A stretch of DNA of 64,000 nucleotides from contig NZ_CP145335.1 in the NCBI RefSeq assembly GCF_049568105.1, forward strand, positions 1,674,001-1,738,000, written 5' to 3'. The DNA comes from Salinisphaera sp049568105. Lineage in GTDB: Bacteria; Pseudomonadota; Gammaproteobacteria; Nevskiales; Salinisphaeraceae. Below are positions 9,300 through 17,541 of this stretch, in pieces. Below the pieces are notes generated by a model. The model was not told the DNA's origin. It saw nothing but the letters and a program-made list of their open reading frames with translations, and did no database searches. Both the position numbers and the translations under genes were made by a program. The stretch's first letter is position 1; each line of letters begins with the position of its first letter.

Positions 9300-11399
9300 T
9301 CAAAAAGTGGCCCAGTCGGCGTCGTCGTTCTCATTGGCCGGCTGGGGTTCGACTGGGGTGCGGCGGGCCCGGGGTTGGGCTTTGGCCGGGGTGTCGAACG
9401 CTGGCGATGCCGGTGCGCGGGCACGAACCGAGGGCTCGGCAGGGGCCGTAAAGCCCTGCTGGGCTTCCTCCGAGACTTTCAGACGAGAGACCAGCTCAGC
9501 CAGCGTACTGGCTTGATCGCGGATCGTCTGCGCGGCCTTGGAAGAATCTTCGACCATGCCGGCATTTTGCTGGGTCGTGGTATCCAGCTCATTGACCGCG
9601 GTATTGATTTGCTGGATGCCTTCGTTCTGCTGCGCGGCGCCTTCGCTGATCTCGGCCACGACGGTCTGTACGTGCGAGACCGCATTGAGAATCTCGGCGA
9701 CGCGGTCAGCCGCGAGCGTCACCTGCGTATCGCCATTGCGGGCATCCTCGGTCGACTGCTCGATCAATGTACGGATGTCGCCAGCGGCTTGAGCGGTTCG
9801 ATCGGCCAGACCGCGGACTTCTTGGGCCACCACGGCGAAGCCGCGCCCGTGCTCGCCGGCGCGGGCCGCTTCGACGGAGGCATTCAAGGCCAGAATATTG
9901 GTCTGGAAAGCCAGCGAATCCATCAGCGTTAGAATCTCACCGATCTTTTCGGCCGACCGATTGATGGTCTGCATCGATGAACGGGCATCGTCCATTGCCG
10001 AATTGCCCGAACGTGCCAGGTCGGCCGTATCGTTGCTCAAGGTCCGGGCTCGGTCGGCACTGCTGGCCGTGTTTTCCACCGTCGCCGTAATCTCTTCGAG
10101 AGAGGCCGAAGTCTGTTGCAAGCTGCTGGCCGCCTGGTCACTGCGCTCGGACAGAGAGTTGGTGTCGCGGGCGATGGTCTCGGCCCCGTGACTGAGTGTG
10201 CTCACGCTGCGACGCACCTTCTGTACGATTTCGGACAGACCCTCGCCAATGCCGTTCATGGCCCCGATCAGCTGGCCGATTTCATCGCGGCGCCGACTTG
10301 TCATGCGCTGGGTCAGATCGCCTCCCGCAAGCGCTTCGGCCGTGCGGACGACCTGCGCCAGCGGGCGACCGAGCATGACGCGCAACAGCCCATAGAACAC
10401 CGCCGCCAGAGCGATCGCGACCAGCAGGGTGATCCACAGTGCCTGATTTTTCAGATGGGCAATCCCCGCTTCGACCTCTTGGTTGACCACCGTGCTGGCG
10501 ATTACCCAGTGCCAGGCGGGATAGCTCAAATAATACGTCGTACGCGCGCGCGTATCGTCACCACGGGGGCGGTAATGGATCTCGCCTTGTGGCTTTTGCA
10601 ACAGTGCCGCCAATGGCTGCTCATTGCCGGCGACCGGGATATCGCGGATCGCCTGTCCTTCATAGGGCCCGCCGGCAACGACTTGCCCGTTCCGGGAATC
10701 GATGAGCATGGCGAACCCGTTCTCGCCGCGGCCGAGTTCCCGAATCTGGGTTGTCAGCTGGGCCATCTGCTCGGCGATGCCAACTCCGAGGAACCAGGCA
10801 CCGACCACGCGTCCGTCGTCGTCGTGGATGGGTTTGTATTTGGTGATGTAAGGCGTACCGAACAGATTGGCCGTACCGACATAGGGCTTATCGGCCATCA
10901 ACTGCTTGTAGCTGGTGCTGTCGCGATCGAGCAGGGTGCCGATCGCGCGTGTACCGTCTGCTTTCTTGAGCGACGTGCTGATGCGGATGAAATCCTGCCC
11001 GTCCCGCGCGAACAGGGTGACCGGGTCATTAGTACGGTCGGTGTAGTGATCGACTACGTCGAACGAGTTGTTCAAAGTTCGGCCGAATGAGGTCAGCGTT
11101 GGTGCCGAATGTCCGCCGACGTCGATCCGCTCCTGGGGATCCAGCGAATAACTGCTGGCCAGGTTCGATAGAAAGAGGTCGAGAGATTTGCTGACCTGGG
11201 TTTCGAGCGTGTCTTGGAACAGCGAGATCATCTTCGCGATCTGCTGCTGTTCGCGGGCCATGTCGTTGCCCGCATTGGTGCGAACCATTTGGGCAGAACT
11301 GGAAGTCAGCCAGAAGCTGAGCCCGATAAAGCCTGCAAACACGCAGGCGGCGATGGCTAAAGAAAGCCGAGTCGCTAGACCTAAACGCGGTACTCTCAT
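9300..11399 (-). CDS. Methyl-accepting chemotaxis protein with periplasmic Cache domain
   Basis: A 699-residue chemoreceptor. A first transmembrane helix (about 10-32) is followed by a large periplasmic Cache-type sensor (about 35-315, including GVGIAEQMAQL and YPAWHWVIASTV). A second helix (about 322-344), HAMP, and the cytoplasmic coiled coil follow. The signalling hairpin contains IDSLAFQTNILALNA-like sequence, here starting MDSLAFQTN, and VRGLADRTAQAAGDI. The last five residues, DWATF, match the xWxxF CheR/CheB-binding pentapeptide of high-abundance receptors such as Tar (NWETF). ATG 11399 is preferred to the TTG one codon upstream. No che genes occur in the window. Confidence 0.95.
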   Translation of the reverse strand: MRVPRLGLATRLSLAIAACVFAGFIGLSFWLTSSSAQMVRTNAGNDMAREQQQIAKMISLFQDTLETQVSKSLDLFLSNLASSYSLDPQERIDVGGHSAPTLTSFGRTLNNSFDVVDHYTDRTNDPVTLFARDGQDFIRISTSLKKADGTRAIGTLLDRDSTSYKQLMADKPYVGTANLFGTPYITKYKPIHDDDGRVVGAWFLGVGIAEQMAQLTTQIRELGRGENGFAMLIDSRNGQVVAGGPYEGQAIRDIPVAGNEQPLAALLQKPQGEIHYRPRGDDTRARTTYYLSYPAWHWVIASTVVNQEVEAGIAHLKNQALWITLLVAIALAAVFYGLLRVMLGRPLAQVVRTAEALAGGDLTQRMTSRRRDEIGQLIGAMNGIGEGLSEIVQKVRRSVSTLSHGAETIARDTNSLSERSDQAASSLQQTSASLEEITATVENTASSADRARTLSNDTADLARSGNSAMDDARSSMQTINRSAEKIGEILTLMDSLAFQTNILALNASVEAARAGEHGRGFAVVAQEVRGLADRTAQAAGDIRTLIEQSTEDARNGDTQVTLAADRVAEILNAVSHVQTVVAEISEGAAQQNEGIQQINTAVNELDTTTQQNAGMVEDSSKAAQTIRDQASTLAELVSRLKVSEEAQQGFTAPAEPSVRARAPASPAFDTPAKAQPRARRTPVEPQPANENDDADWATF

Positions 11400-11887
11400 C
11401 AACGCTAACCCTCGATACTAATCACCGAAAACGAACGGAAAAACGGTGCTAGTCCGGCTTTCCCGATGCTCCTGGACTCGGTTGAGATTGGATGCGAGTG
11501 GCGTGCAACAGCCGGTTGCAGTAGCGGATGTTCCTGGCCAACGAACGAAGATAAAGCCGCACGGCATACCCGCCGGGCTGACCGCCTTTCTTCGATTCAA
11601 GCGAGCGGGCGACTCCTGTAGGCGGTTGTATTTGAATTGCCTGTTGTCGCAGCGCTCGATCAGGTCCGACGCGAACTCACACGGGCCTCAACCGGCCCTG
11701 GATTCTATCGGCAGACGAAGGTCGTAATTGAGGGCGTCGCCTCAGCGGGGCCCGTATCTGGGTAGGGTATAGGAGAGGGCGTGCGCTGCGCGGGCGCATC
11801 GGGTGATCGCCGGTCGGCCGTGCCCGGACCTGAGCATGGGAAAGGCCGCAAACACGCCGGCCATGCCCTGGCGCGCTGAAAGCGGAC
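11400..11887. other. Spacer without recognisable gene
   Basis: Between the chemoreceptor start and the tRNA-Leu terminator I find only short frames without motif. The presumed chemoreceptor promoter must lie at the left end, but no convincing hexamers are visible. Confidence 0.35.
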
Positions 11888-11920
11888 AAAAAAAAGCCGC
11901 TGAAAAACAGCGGCTTTTTC
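11888..11920 (-). terminator. Rho-independent terminator of tRNA-Leu
   Basis: On the minus strand AGCCGCTG-ttttt-CAGCGGCT forms a perfect 8-bp stem followed by a run of T. It begins seven bases after the CCA end of the tRNA. Confidence 0.9.
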
Positions 11921-11926
11921 TTTGTT

Positions 11927-12013
11927 TGGTGCCGAGGAGAGGATTTGAACCTCCACGGGCTCTCGCCCACTAGCACCTGAAGCTAGCGCGTCTACCAATT
12001 CCGCCACCTCGGC
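11927..12013 (-). tRNA. tRNA-Leu (anticodon CAG)
   Basis: An 87-base class II tRNA with encoded CCA. The acceptor arms GCCGAGG and CCTCGGC pair, and the D-loop has GGAATTGGTAGAC. The anticodon stem CTAGC/GCTAG closes the loop TTCAGGT, so the anticodon is CAG and it reads CUG. A long variable arm (GTGGGCGAGAGCCCGT) and GGTTCAAATCC T-arm confirm leucine type. It stands alone with its own promoter and terminator. Confidence 0.97.
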
Positions 12014-12025
12014 TAAGGAGCGCAT

Positions 12026-12054
12026 AATTTAGTTGCCGTTAGAGTCTTTGTCAA
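12026..12054 (-). promoter_or_regulatory. Sigma-70 promoter of tRNA-Leu
   Basis: On the minus strand TTGACA (12054-12049) and TAAATT (12031-12026) are separated by 17 bases: a consensus -35 and a near-consensus -10, starting transcription a few bases before the tRNA. The region also lies between the tRNA and divergent rnr. Confidence 0.85.
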
Positions 12055-12113
12055 CGATGATTTTTCACCGTTGGCTGTTGCGGTATCGTGAGCCTCGTCT
12101 ATGGAGAAGTATT

Positions 12114-14420
12114 TTGACTAAGAAAGAACGCGCGGTCGACGATTGGCGCGACCGCGACCCGCAGTTTTCGTCCGAGCAGGGCAGCTATGCCGAGCCGGTG
12201 CCCAGCCGACAGCTGGTACTGGAGGATCTGGCCACCGAAGGTCGGCCGATGACCCGCTCGGAACTGATCGATTATTACGCGCTCGTCGGCGATGCCGCCG
12301 AAGCCTTTGACCATCGCCTGCGCGCCATGCTGCGCGATGGCCAGTTGCTGGAGAACCGGCGCGGCGCACTCGGCCCGATCGACAAGATGGATCTGGTGCG
12401 CGGCAAGGTCCAGGGCCACCGCGATGGGTTCGGCTTTTTGTTGCCGGACGACGGCAGCCAGGATGATGTTTTTCTCAGCCCGCGCCAGATGCGGCTGGTC
12501 ATGCACGGCGATCGGGTCGTAGTGCACGTGACCGGCCGCGATGCGCGCGGGCGCCGGGAAGGGCGTATCGCCGAAGTGCTCGAGCGGGTTAACGAAACAG
12601 TCATCGGTCGGTTCGTGGCCGATAACGGCATGTACCACGTGGTGCCCGATAACGCTCGAATCGGGCACCAGATTCGGGTGCCCGCCAATGCGCGCAACGG
12701 CGCTGAGGATGAACAGATCGTAACCGTGCGGCTGACCCAGCCGCCGTCCAAGCGCGGTCAGCCGGTCGGCGAGGTGGTCGAAGTGCTCGGTGATCGCATG
12801 GCGCCGGGCATGGAAATCGATATCGCGATCCGTTCGAACGGGATTCCGCATGAATGGCCGGCCGAAGCCATGGAGCAGGCCAAAGCCTGCGGTGATGAAG
12901 TCGCCGAGGCTGATAAGGCCGGTCGGGTCGATCTACGCGATATGCCGCTGGTGACCATCGACGGGGCCGATGCCCGCGATTTCGACGATGCCGTGTTCGC
13001 CAAGAAAACACGCGCCGGCTTCAAGCTGTATGTCGCGATCGCCGATGTCTCGCACTATGTCGATAAGGATTCGTCGCTGGACGAAGAAGCCCAGCGCCGG
13101 GCGACCTCGGTGTATTTCCCCGACTATGTCGTACCGATGCTGCCCGAAGCGTTGTCCAACGGGCTGTGTTCGCTTAACCCGGAGGTCGATCGCCTGGCCG
13201 TGGTCTGCGAAATGCGTCTGAACCGGGCCGGCGAGCTGAAATCCTCGAAGTTCTATTCGGCGGTGATCCAGTCGCATGCGCGTTTGCTGTACGAGCAGGT
13301 CGCCGACTGGCTGGACAATCCGGAGAACATGCCGGAGCGCTATGCCGGTCTGCAGAAACCGCTAGATGATTTGTACGATCTGTACGAAGCGCTGCTCGAC
13401 AACCGCCGCGATCGCGGGGCGATCGAGTTCGAGACCCAGGCGACGCGTATCGTCTTCAACGAAGACCGCAAGATCGCGCGCATCGTGCCCACCGAGCGCA
13501 ACGTGGCGCACAAGATCATTGAAGAGTGCATGATCGCGGCCAACGTCGCTACGACCAAGCATTTGACCCGCAAGCGCATGCCGATGCTGTATCGCGTGCA
13601 TGCCGGGCCAGCCGCGGATGCACTGGAAGATCTGCGGGCGTTTCTCGCCGAGCGTGGTCTGGCGCTGCCCGGCGGCGACGATCCGGATGCCGCCGACTAT
13701 GCGCGTCTGCTTGAGCAGGTCCGGGACCGCTCGGATGCGCGTCTGATCCAGACGGTCATGTTGCGCAGCCTGCAGCGGGCGGTCTATACGCCGCACAACG
13801 AAGGCCATTTCGGCCTGGCGCTCGATCACTATGCGCATTTCACGTCGCCGATCCGACGCTATCCGGATCTGTTGGTACATCGAGCCATCAAGCACGTCGA
13901 AAAACGCCGCCGGCCCAAGACTTTCGGCTACGACGTGCCGGCCATGGAACAACTCGGCCAGACCTGCTCCGAAGCCGAGCAGCGTGCCGACGAGGCCACT
14001 CGTGACGTCGACGACTGGCTCAAATGCGAGTACATGAGCGACTCGCTCGGCCAAACCTTCGATGGCACTGTGACCGGCGTAACCGGCTTCGGATTGTTCG
14101 TCGAACTCGATGGGATCTTTGCCACCGGCTTGGTACATGTATCGTCGCTATCCAGCGACTTCTACCACTTCGATGCCCAGTCGCGCTGTCTGCGCGGCGA
14201 GCATGCCGGGCGGGTCTATCGCCTTGCGGACAAGATGCAGGTGAAGGTTGCCCGGGTGGATCTGGACGAGCGCAAGATCGATTTCGAGCCGGTCGAGGCC
14301 GACGATGAAGCCTCCAAGCGACGCGGTAAGGGCAAGTCGAAACCGAAACGCAACGCCGAGAACAAATCGAAGTCCAATAAACGTCGTTCCAAGAAATCGG
14401 GCGGCAAGAAGTCTTCCTAG
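12114..14420 (+). CDS. rnr: Ribonuclease R
   Basis: A 768-residue 3'-5' exoribonuclease that degrades structured RNA and takes part in tmRNA processing and rRNA quality control. Order: N-terminal helix-turn-helix (SRQLVLEDLATEGRPMTRSELIDYY), two cold-shock domains, RNB with the catalytic Asp cluster GADARDFDDAV near residues 285-295, S1 from about 640 (GTVTGVTGFGLFVEL), and a Lys/Arg/Ser-rich tail of about 40 residues. I chose TTG 12114 because GGAGAAG precedes it at the right distance. The frame extends to 12033, but that would run into the tRNA promoter. E. coli RNase R is 813 residues. Confidence 0.96.
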   Translation: MTKKERAVDDWRDRDPQFSSEQGSYAEPVPSRQLVLEDLATEGRPMTRSELIDYYALVGDAAEAFDHRLRAMLRDGQLLENRRGALGPIDKMDLVRGKVQGHRDGFGFLLPDDGSQDDVFLSPRQMRLVMHGDRVVVHVTGRDARGRREGRIAEVLERVNETVIGRFVADNGMYHVVPDNARIGHQIRVPANARNGAEDEQIVTVRLTQPPSKRGQPVGEVVEVLGDRMAPGMEIDIAIRSNGIPHEWPAEAMEQAKACGDEVAEADKAGRVDLRDMPLVTIDGADARDFDDAVFAKKTRAGFKLYVAIADVSHYVDKDSSLDEEAQRRATSVYFPDYVVPMLPEALSNGLCSLNPEVDRLAVVCEMRLNRAGELKSSKFYSAVIQSHARLLYEQVADWLDNPENMPERYAGLQKPLDDLYDLYEALLDNRRDRGAIEFETQATRIVFNEDRKIARIVPTERNVAHKIIEECMIAANVATTKHLTRKRMPMLYRVHAGPAADALEDLRAFLAERGLALPGGDDPDAADYARLLEQVRDRSDARLIQTVMLRSLQRAVYTPHNEGHFGLALDHYAHFTSPIRRYPDLLVHRAIKHVEKRRRPKTFGYDVPAMEQLGQTCSEAEQRADEATRDVDDWLKCEYMSDSLGQTFDGTVTGVTGFGLFVELDGIFATGLVHVSSLSSDFYHFDAQSRCLRGEHAGRVYRLADKMQVKVARVDLDERKIDFEPVEADDEASKRRGKGKSKPKRNAENKSKSNKRRSKKSGGKKSS

Positions 14421-14452
14421 TTCATTTTGTACTTTTATACCGGGACCTAACT

Positions 14453-15184
14453 ATGACGCGTGGCAAATCCGCTCTACTCGTCGCTGCTCTGACTTCAGCC
14501 ACTCTCGCCGTAAGCGCCTGCGCCAACGATCCGAACCGTCGGGCTGAAATCGGCGGCGGTGTCGGCGCCGTGTTCGGCGGTCTGCTGGGTTCGCAGCTGG
14601 GCGACAAGTCCGGAACCAACGCCGCGATCGGCGCCGCCCTTGGCGCCTTGGCCGGCGGGGGCGTTGGACACTATATGGATCGGCAACAGAAGGAGCTCGA
14701 CAAGAAGCTGGCCGCTCAGCAGGCCCGCGACGAGCTCGAGATCACGCGTCTCGATCAGGACACGCTCAAAATCGGTGTGGCCAGCGATGCGTCGTTTGCC
14801 GTAGATAGCGCCGATCTGAATCCGACTGCACAGAACACCTTCAACAGCATTGCCAGTGTTCTGAGGTCGTACGATAAGACCGCTATTCACGTGGTCGGCT
14901 TTACCGACAGTACCGGTAGCGAACAGCACAACCTGAAGCTGTCGCAGCAGCGTGCCCAGGCTGTGGCCCAGTTTCTGGAAGGCCGGGGCGTGACGTCCCA
15001 GCGCGTACTGACCTGGGCCCGAGGTGAATCGCAGCCAGTCGCTTCGAATGCCACCGAGCAGGGCCGAGCCGAGAATCGCCGGGTGGCGATCGTGATCAAA
15101 CCGATTGTCGAAGGTCAGGAAAAACAAGCCTTCTCGGCGCCGCCGAATCTGGGTAATCCGCAGTACGAAAACAGCAACGGGTAA
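14453..15184 (+). CDS. OmpA-family outer-membrane lipoprotein (YiaD-like)
   Basis: A 243-residue lipoprotein. The signal sequence ends in VSAC, with the lipid-modified Cys at 23. A glycine-zipper segment (GGGVGAVFGGLLGSQLG and IGAALGALAGGGVG) follows at about residues 34-65, then a short coiled region and an OmpA C-terminal peptidoglycan-binding domain (about 105-220; VVGFTDSTGSEQHNLKLSQQRA and GRAENRRVAIVI). It should anchor the outer membrane to the wall. It follows rnr by 32 bases, but a -10-like TATACC (14436-14441) suggests its own promoter. An intrinsic terminator follows. Confidence 0.92.
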   Translation: MTRGKSALLVAALTSATLAVSACANDPNRRAEIGGGVGAVFGGLLGSQLGDKSGTNAAIGAALGALAGGGVGHYMDRQQKELDKKLAAQQARDELEITRLDQDTLKIGVASDASFAVDSADLNPTAQNTFNSIASVLRSYDKTAIHVVGFTDSTGSEQHNLKLSQQRAQAVAQFLEGRGVTSQRVLTWARGESQPVASNATEQGRAENRRVAIVIKPIVEGQEKQAFSAPPNLGNPQYENSNG

Positions 15185-15208
15185 GGGCTGCCCGTTGCCC
15201 GCTGCCAT

Positions 15209-15232
15209 GGCCCGGCGTTGCCGGGCCTTTTT
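15209..15232 (+). terminator. Intrinsic terminator after the OmpA-like lipoprotein gene
   Basis: GGCCCGGC-gtt-GCCGGGCC followed by TTTTT, an 8-bp perfect stem with U-tract, 24 bases after the stop codon. It overlaps the leader of rlmB, which must therefore have its own promoter or depend on read-through. Confidence 0.9.
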
Positions 15233-15250
15233 AATGAACGCGAGACCGCG

Positions 15251-16006
15251 ATGACTGACGCTACCAACGATATTGAACGCATCGGCGGTTTTCATGCCGT
15301 TGCCTCGGCGCTCGAAACCGACCGACCGATTAGGCGGTTATGGCTGGCCGAAGGCCGGTACCACGGCCGCTATGAACAGCTGGTGGCCGAAGCCGAGGCG
15401 CGTGGGGTGGCAGTCGAAACCACCTCGATGAAGCGCCTGGACGCTTGGCTTCCCGAAGTGCGCCACCAGGGCTGTATGGTCGAAGTGGCGCTGCCGCGCG
15501 CGTACCGGGAGTCTGAACTCGGCGAGCTACTGGGCAAGGTCGACACGCCTTGGGTGCTGGCGCTCGACCAGGTACAGGACCCACATAATCTTGGAGCCTG
15601 TCTGCGCAGCGCCGCCGCCGCCGGCGTGACCGCAGTGATCGCGCCGCGCAAGCGAGCTGCGGGCCTGACCGCGGCCGCTCGTAAAGTCGCCGCCGGCGCC
15701 GCCGAACGGGTGCCGTTCGTGGTGGTGACCAATCTTTCGCGTGCGCTCGACCGGCTTAAGAACGAAGGGTTCTGGGTGGTCGGCCTGGACGGCGAAAGCG
15801 AACAGTCGCTCTACACAACGGCGCTGCCGTCGCCGTTGGTCTGGGTGGCCGGCGGCGAGCAGAGCGGGCTGCGCGAGTTGACCGCCCGGCATTGTGACCT
15901 GCGTGTGTCGATTCCGATGACTTCCGGTATAGAGAGCCTGAACGTCTCGGTAGCTGCGGCCGTCGCCCTGTTCGAGACCGTGCGCCAGCGCAGCCCGAAC
16001 GCCTAG
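15251..16006 (+). CDS. rlmB: 23S rRNA (guanosine-2'-O-)-methyltransferase RlmB
   Basis: A 251-residue SpoU-family enzyme that methylates G2251 of 23S rRNA (E. coli numbering). An N-terminal substrate-binding domain (about 10-90; IGGFHAVASALETD) precedes the knotted SPOUT domain. Family motifs are visible: ALDQVQDPHNLGACLRSAAA (motif 1), VWVAGGEQSGL (motif 2) and IPMTSGIESLNVSVAAAVAL (motif 3). ATG 15251 gives the normal family length; 11 upstream in-frame codons overlap the terminator. In E. coli rlmB directly follows rnr, and here the lipoprotein gene is inserted between them. Confidence 0.94.
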   Translation: MTDATNDIERIGGFHAVASALETDRPIRRLWLAEGRYHGRYEQLVAEAEARGVAVETTSMKRLDAWLPEVRHQGCMVEVALPRAYRESELGELLGKVDTPWVLALDQVQDPHNLGACLRSAAAAGVTAVIAPRKRAAGLTAAARKVAAGAAERVPFVVVTNLSRALDRLKNEGFWVVGLDGESEQSLYTTALPSPLVWVAGGEQSGLRELTARHCDLRVSIPMTSGIESLNVSVAAAVALFETVRQRSPNA

Positions 16007-16021
16007 CGGCGCAGCCATACA

Positions 16022-16050
16022 TTGCGTTAGCGAAGCTCAGCGACTACAAT
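16022..16050 (+). promoter_or_regulatory. Sigma-70 promoter of rpsF-rpsR-rplI
   Basis: TTGCGT (16022-16027), 17-base spacer, TACAAT (16045-16050), about 80 bases upstream of rpsF. Confidence 0.75.
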
Positions 16051-16133
16051 CGCGCGCCTTGCGGCGATTGCTGGCCGCGAATCCTTGCTCTACGGGTCGC
16101 TTGCCCGGGGGCTGTCAACCGAAAGGACATTCA

Positions 16134-16505
16134 ATGCGACATTATGAAATCGTGTTCCTGGTCCACCCGGACCAGAGTGAACAGGTGCCTGCGATGGTCG
16201 AGAAGTACCAGGGCGTCGTCGAGAACGACGGCGGTACGGTGCATCGCCACGAAGATTGGGGCCGCCGTCAGCTGGCCTATCCGATCACCAAGATTCACAA
16301 GGCCCACTACGTTCTGATGAACGTCGAGTGCTCCCAGGAAGCGCGCGAGGAACTGGAAGACCTGTTCCGTTTCAACGACGCCGTGCTGCGTCATCTCGTC
16401 ATCGCCCGCCACAAGGCCGACGTCGATCCGTCCCCCTTGGCCAAGAACGCCGAGAAGTCGGACGATCGCAAGTCCGAGGACCGCAAGGCCCAGGCCGCTA
16501 GCTAA
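16134..16505 (+). CDS. rpsF: 30S ribosomal protein S6
   Basis: A 123-residue S6 protein that binds the central domain of 16S rRNA together with S18. The start MRHYEIVFLVHPDQSEQV and the segment WGRRQLAYPI are family hallmarks. The tail from about residue 103 (KNAEKSDDRKSEDRK) is charged. ATG 16134 follows GAAAGGA and fits the family N-terminus exactly, although the frame is open upstream to 16059. It is the first gene of an rpsF-rpsR-rplI operon with 12-base gaps. The priB gene found between rpsF and rpsR in enterics is absent. Confidence 0.97.
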   Translation: MRHYEIVFLVHPDQSEQVPAMVEKYQGVVENDGGTVHRHEDWGRRQLAYPITKIHKAHYVLMNVECSQEAREELEDLFRFNDAVLRHLVIARHKADVDPSPLAKNAEKSDDRKSEDRKAQAAS

Positions 16506-16517
16506 AGGAGCACCGAT

Positions 16518-16748
16518 ATGGCTCGTTTTTTCCGTCGTCGTCGTTTCTGCAAGTTCACCGCCGAAGGCGTTGAAGAGATCGATTACAAGGATATCGAAAC
16601 CCTCAAGCAGTACGTCACCGAGACCGGCAAGATCGTACCGTCCCGTATCACCGGCACGGCTGCGCGTTACCAGCGTCAGCTGTCGACCGCGGTCAAGCGC
16701 GCCCGTTTCCTGGCGCTGTTGCCGTACACCGACCGCCATTCGTCGTAA
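16518..16748 (+). CDS. rpsR: 30S ribosomal protein S18
   Basis: A 76-residue S18, normal length. It begins with an Arg-rich stretch (RFFRRRRFCKFTAEG) and contains IDYKDIETLKQYVTETGKI and the RITGTAARYQRQL rRNA-contact region. It forms the S6-S18 dimer in the 30S platform. AAAGGAG precedes the ATG. It lies 12 bases from rpsF and from rplI on either side, so translation is probably coordinated. Confidence 0.97.
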   Translation: MARFFRRRRFCKFTAEGVEEIDYKDIETLKQYVTETGKIVPSRITGTAARYQRQLSTAVKRARFLALLPYTDRHSS

Positions 16749-16760
16749 GGAGGCGCTCAA

Positions 16761-17366
16761 GTGGACATCATTCTGCTGCAGAAAATCCGCAATCTGGGCG
16801 ATCTCGGCGACACCGTGAAGGTGCGTGCCGGTTACGGTCGCAACTATCTATTCCCGCGCGGCATGGCCCTGCCGGCCACGCGCGAGAACTTGGCTATCTT
16901 CGAAGAGCGTCGTTCCGAGCTGCAGGCGGCTTCGGAAGAGCGTGAAGATCGCGCCAAGCTGCGTGCCGATCAGCTGCGCAACAAGAGCTTCACGATCGCC
17001 ATGCGGGCCAGTGACGAAGGCAAGCTGTACGGCTCGGTCGGTCCGCAGGAGATCGCTCAGGCCGTCAACGATGAAGGCTTCGAACTCGATCCGCGTGAGA
17101 TCACGCTCACCGAAGGCACCATCCGCCAGGTCGGCTATTATCTGGCCGAGCTGACGCTGCATGCCGAAGTGGTCTGCAACATCGAGATCGTCGTGGCCCA
17201 GCAGACCGACATGGGCATCAACATGCCGGCACGGGTCAACGAAAACACCGAAGACGACGCCACGGCCGAAGAGGTCGAGGGCGAGCGCGTCGAAGATGCC
17301 GGCGAGCCGGCCGACGCGTCGGCGACCGAGGCCGACGAGCCGATCGGCGAACGCGAAGAGCCTTAA
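16761..17366 (+). CDS. rplI: 50S ribosomal protein L9 with acidic C-terminal extension
   Basis: A 201-residue L9, against 149 in E. coli. The N-domain (MDIILLQKIRNLGDLGDTV, then GYGRNYLFPRGMALPAT), long connecting helix and C-domain (GKLYGSVGPQEIAQAV) are all intact. About 50 extra residues after position 152 are dominated by Glu, Asp and Ala (TEDDATAEEVEGERVEDAG). The start is GTG preceded by AAGGAGG overlapping the end of rpsR. It is the last gene of its operon, with an intrinsic terminator 25 bases downstream. Confidence 0.96.
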   Translation: MDIILLQKIRNLGDLGDTVKVRAGYGRNYLFPRGMALPATRENLAIFEERRSELQAASEEREDRAKLRADQLRNKSFTIAMRASDEGKLYGSVGPQEIAQAVNDEGFELDPREITLTEGTIRQVGYYLAELTLHAEVVCNIEIVVAQQTDMGINMPARVNENTEDDATAEEVEGERVEDAGEPADASATEADEPIGEREEP

Positions 17367-17390
17367 GAGGCGATCGCTAAAGCGCTAAAA

Positions 17391-17415
17391 ACGCCGCCTT
17401 CGGGCGGCGTTTTTT
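17391..17415 (+). terminator. Intrinsic terminator after rplI
   Basis: ACGCCGCC-ttcg-GGCGGCGT followed by a T-run: an 8-bp stem closed by a stable UUCG tetraloop. Confidence 0.93.
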
Positions 17416-17541
17416 ATGCACGCTTTCAGCGCCTGTGCCGACATTCGGGGCGCGAGCCCGGTGCGATGCGCTGGCGAATGAAACTTCCGGCCGGCGTAGC
17501 GTAAACTGCGCGAACCGCGTGCCCATACCTGTGCCGAATTC

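Noticed and set aside
10116..11090. A 324-codon frame antisense to the chemoreceptor
   Set aside because: Long antisense frames are common in GC-rich genes. No ribosome binding site or motif.
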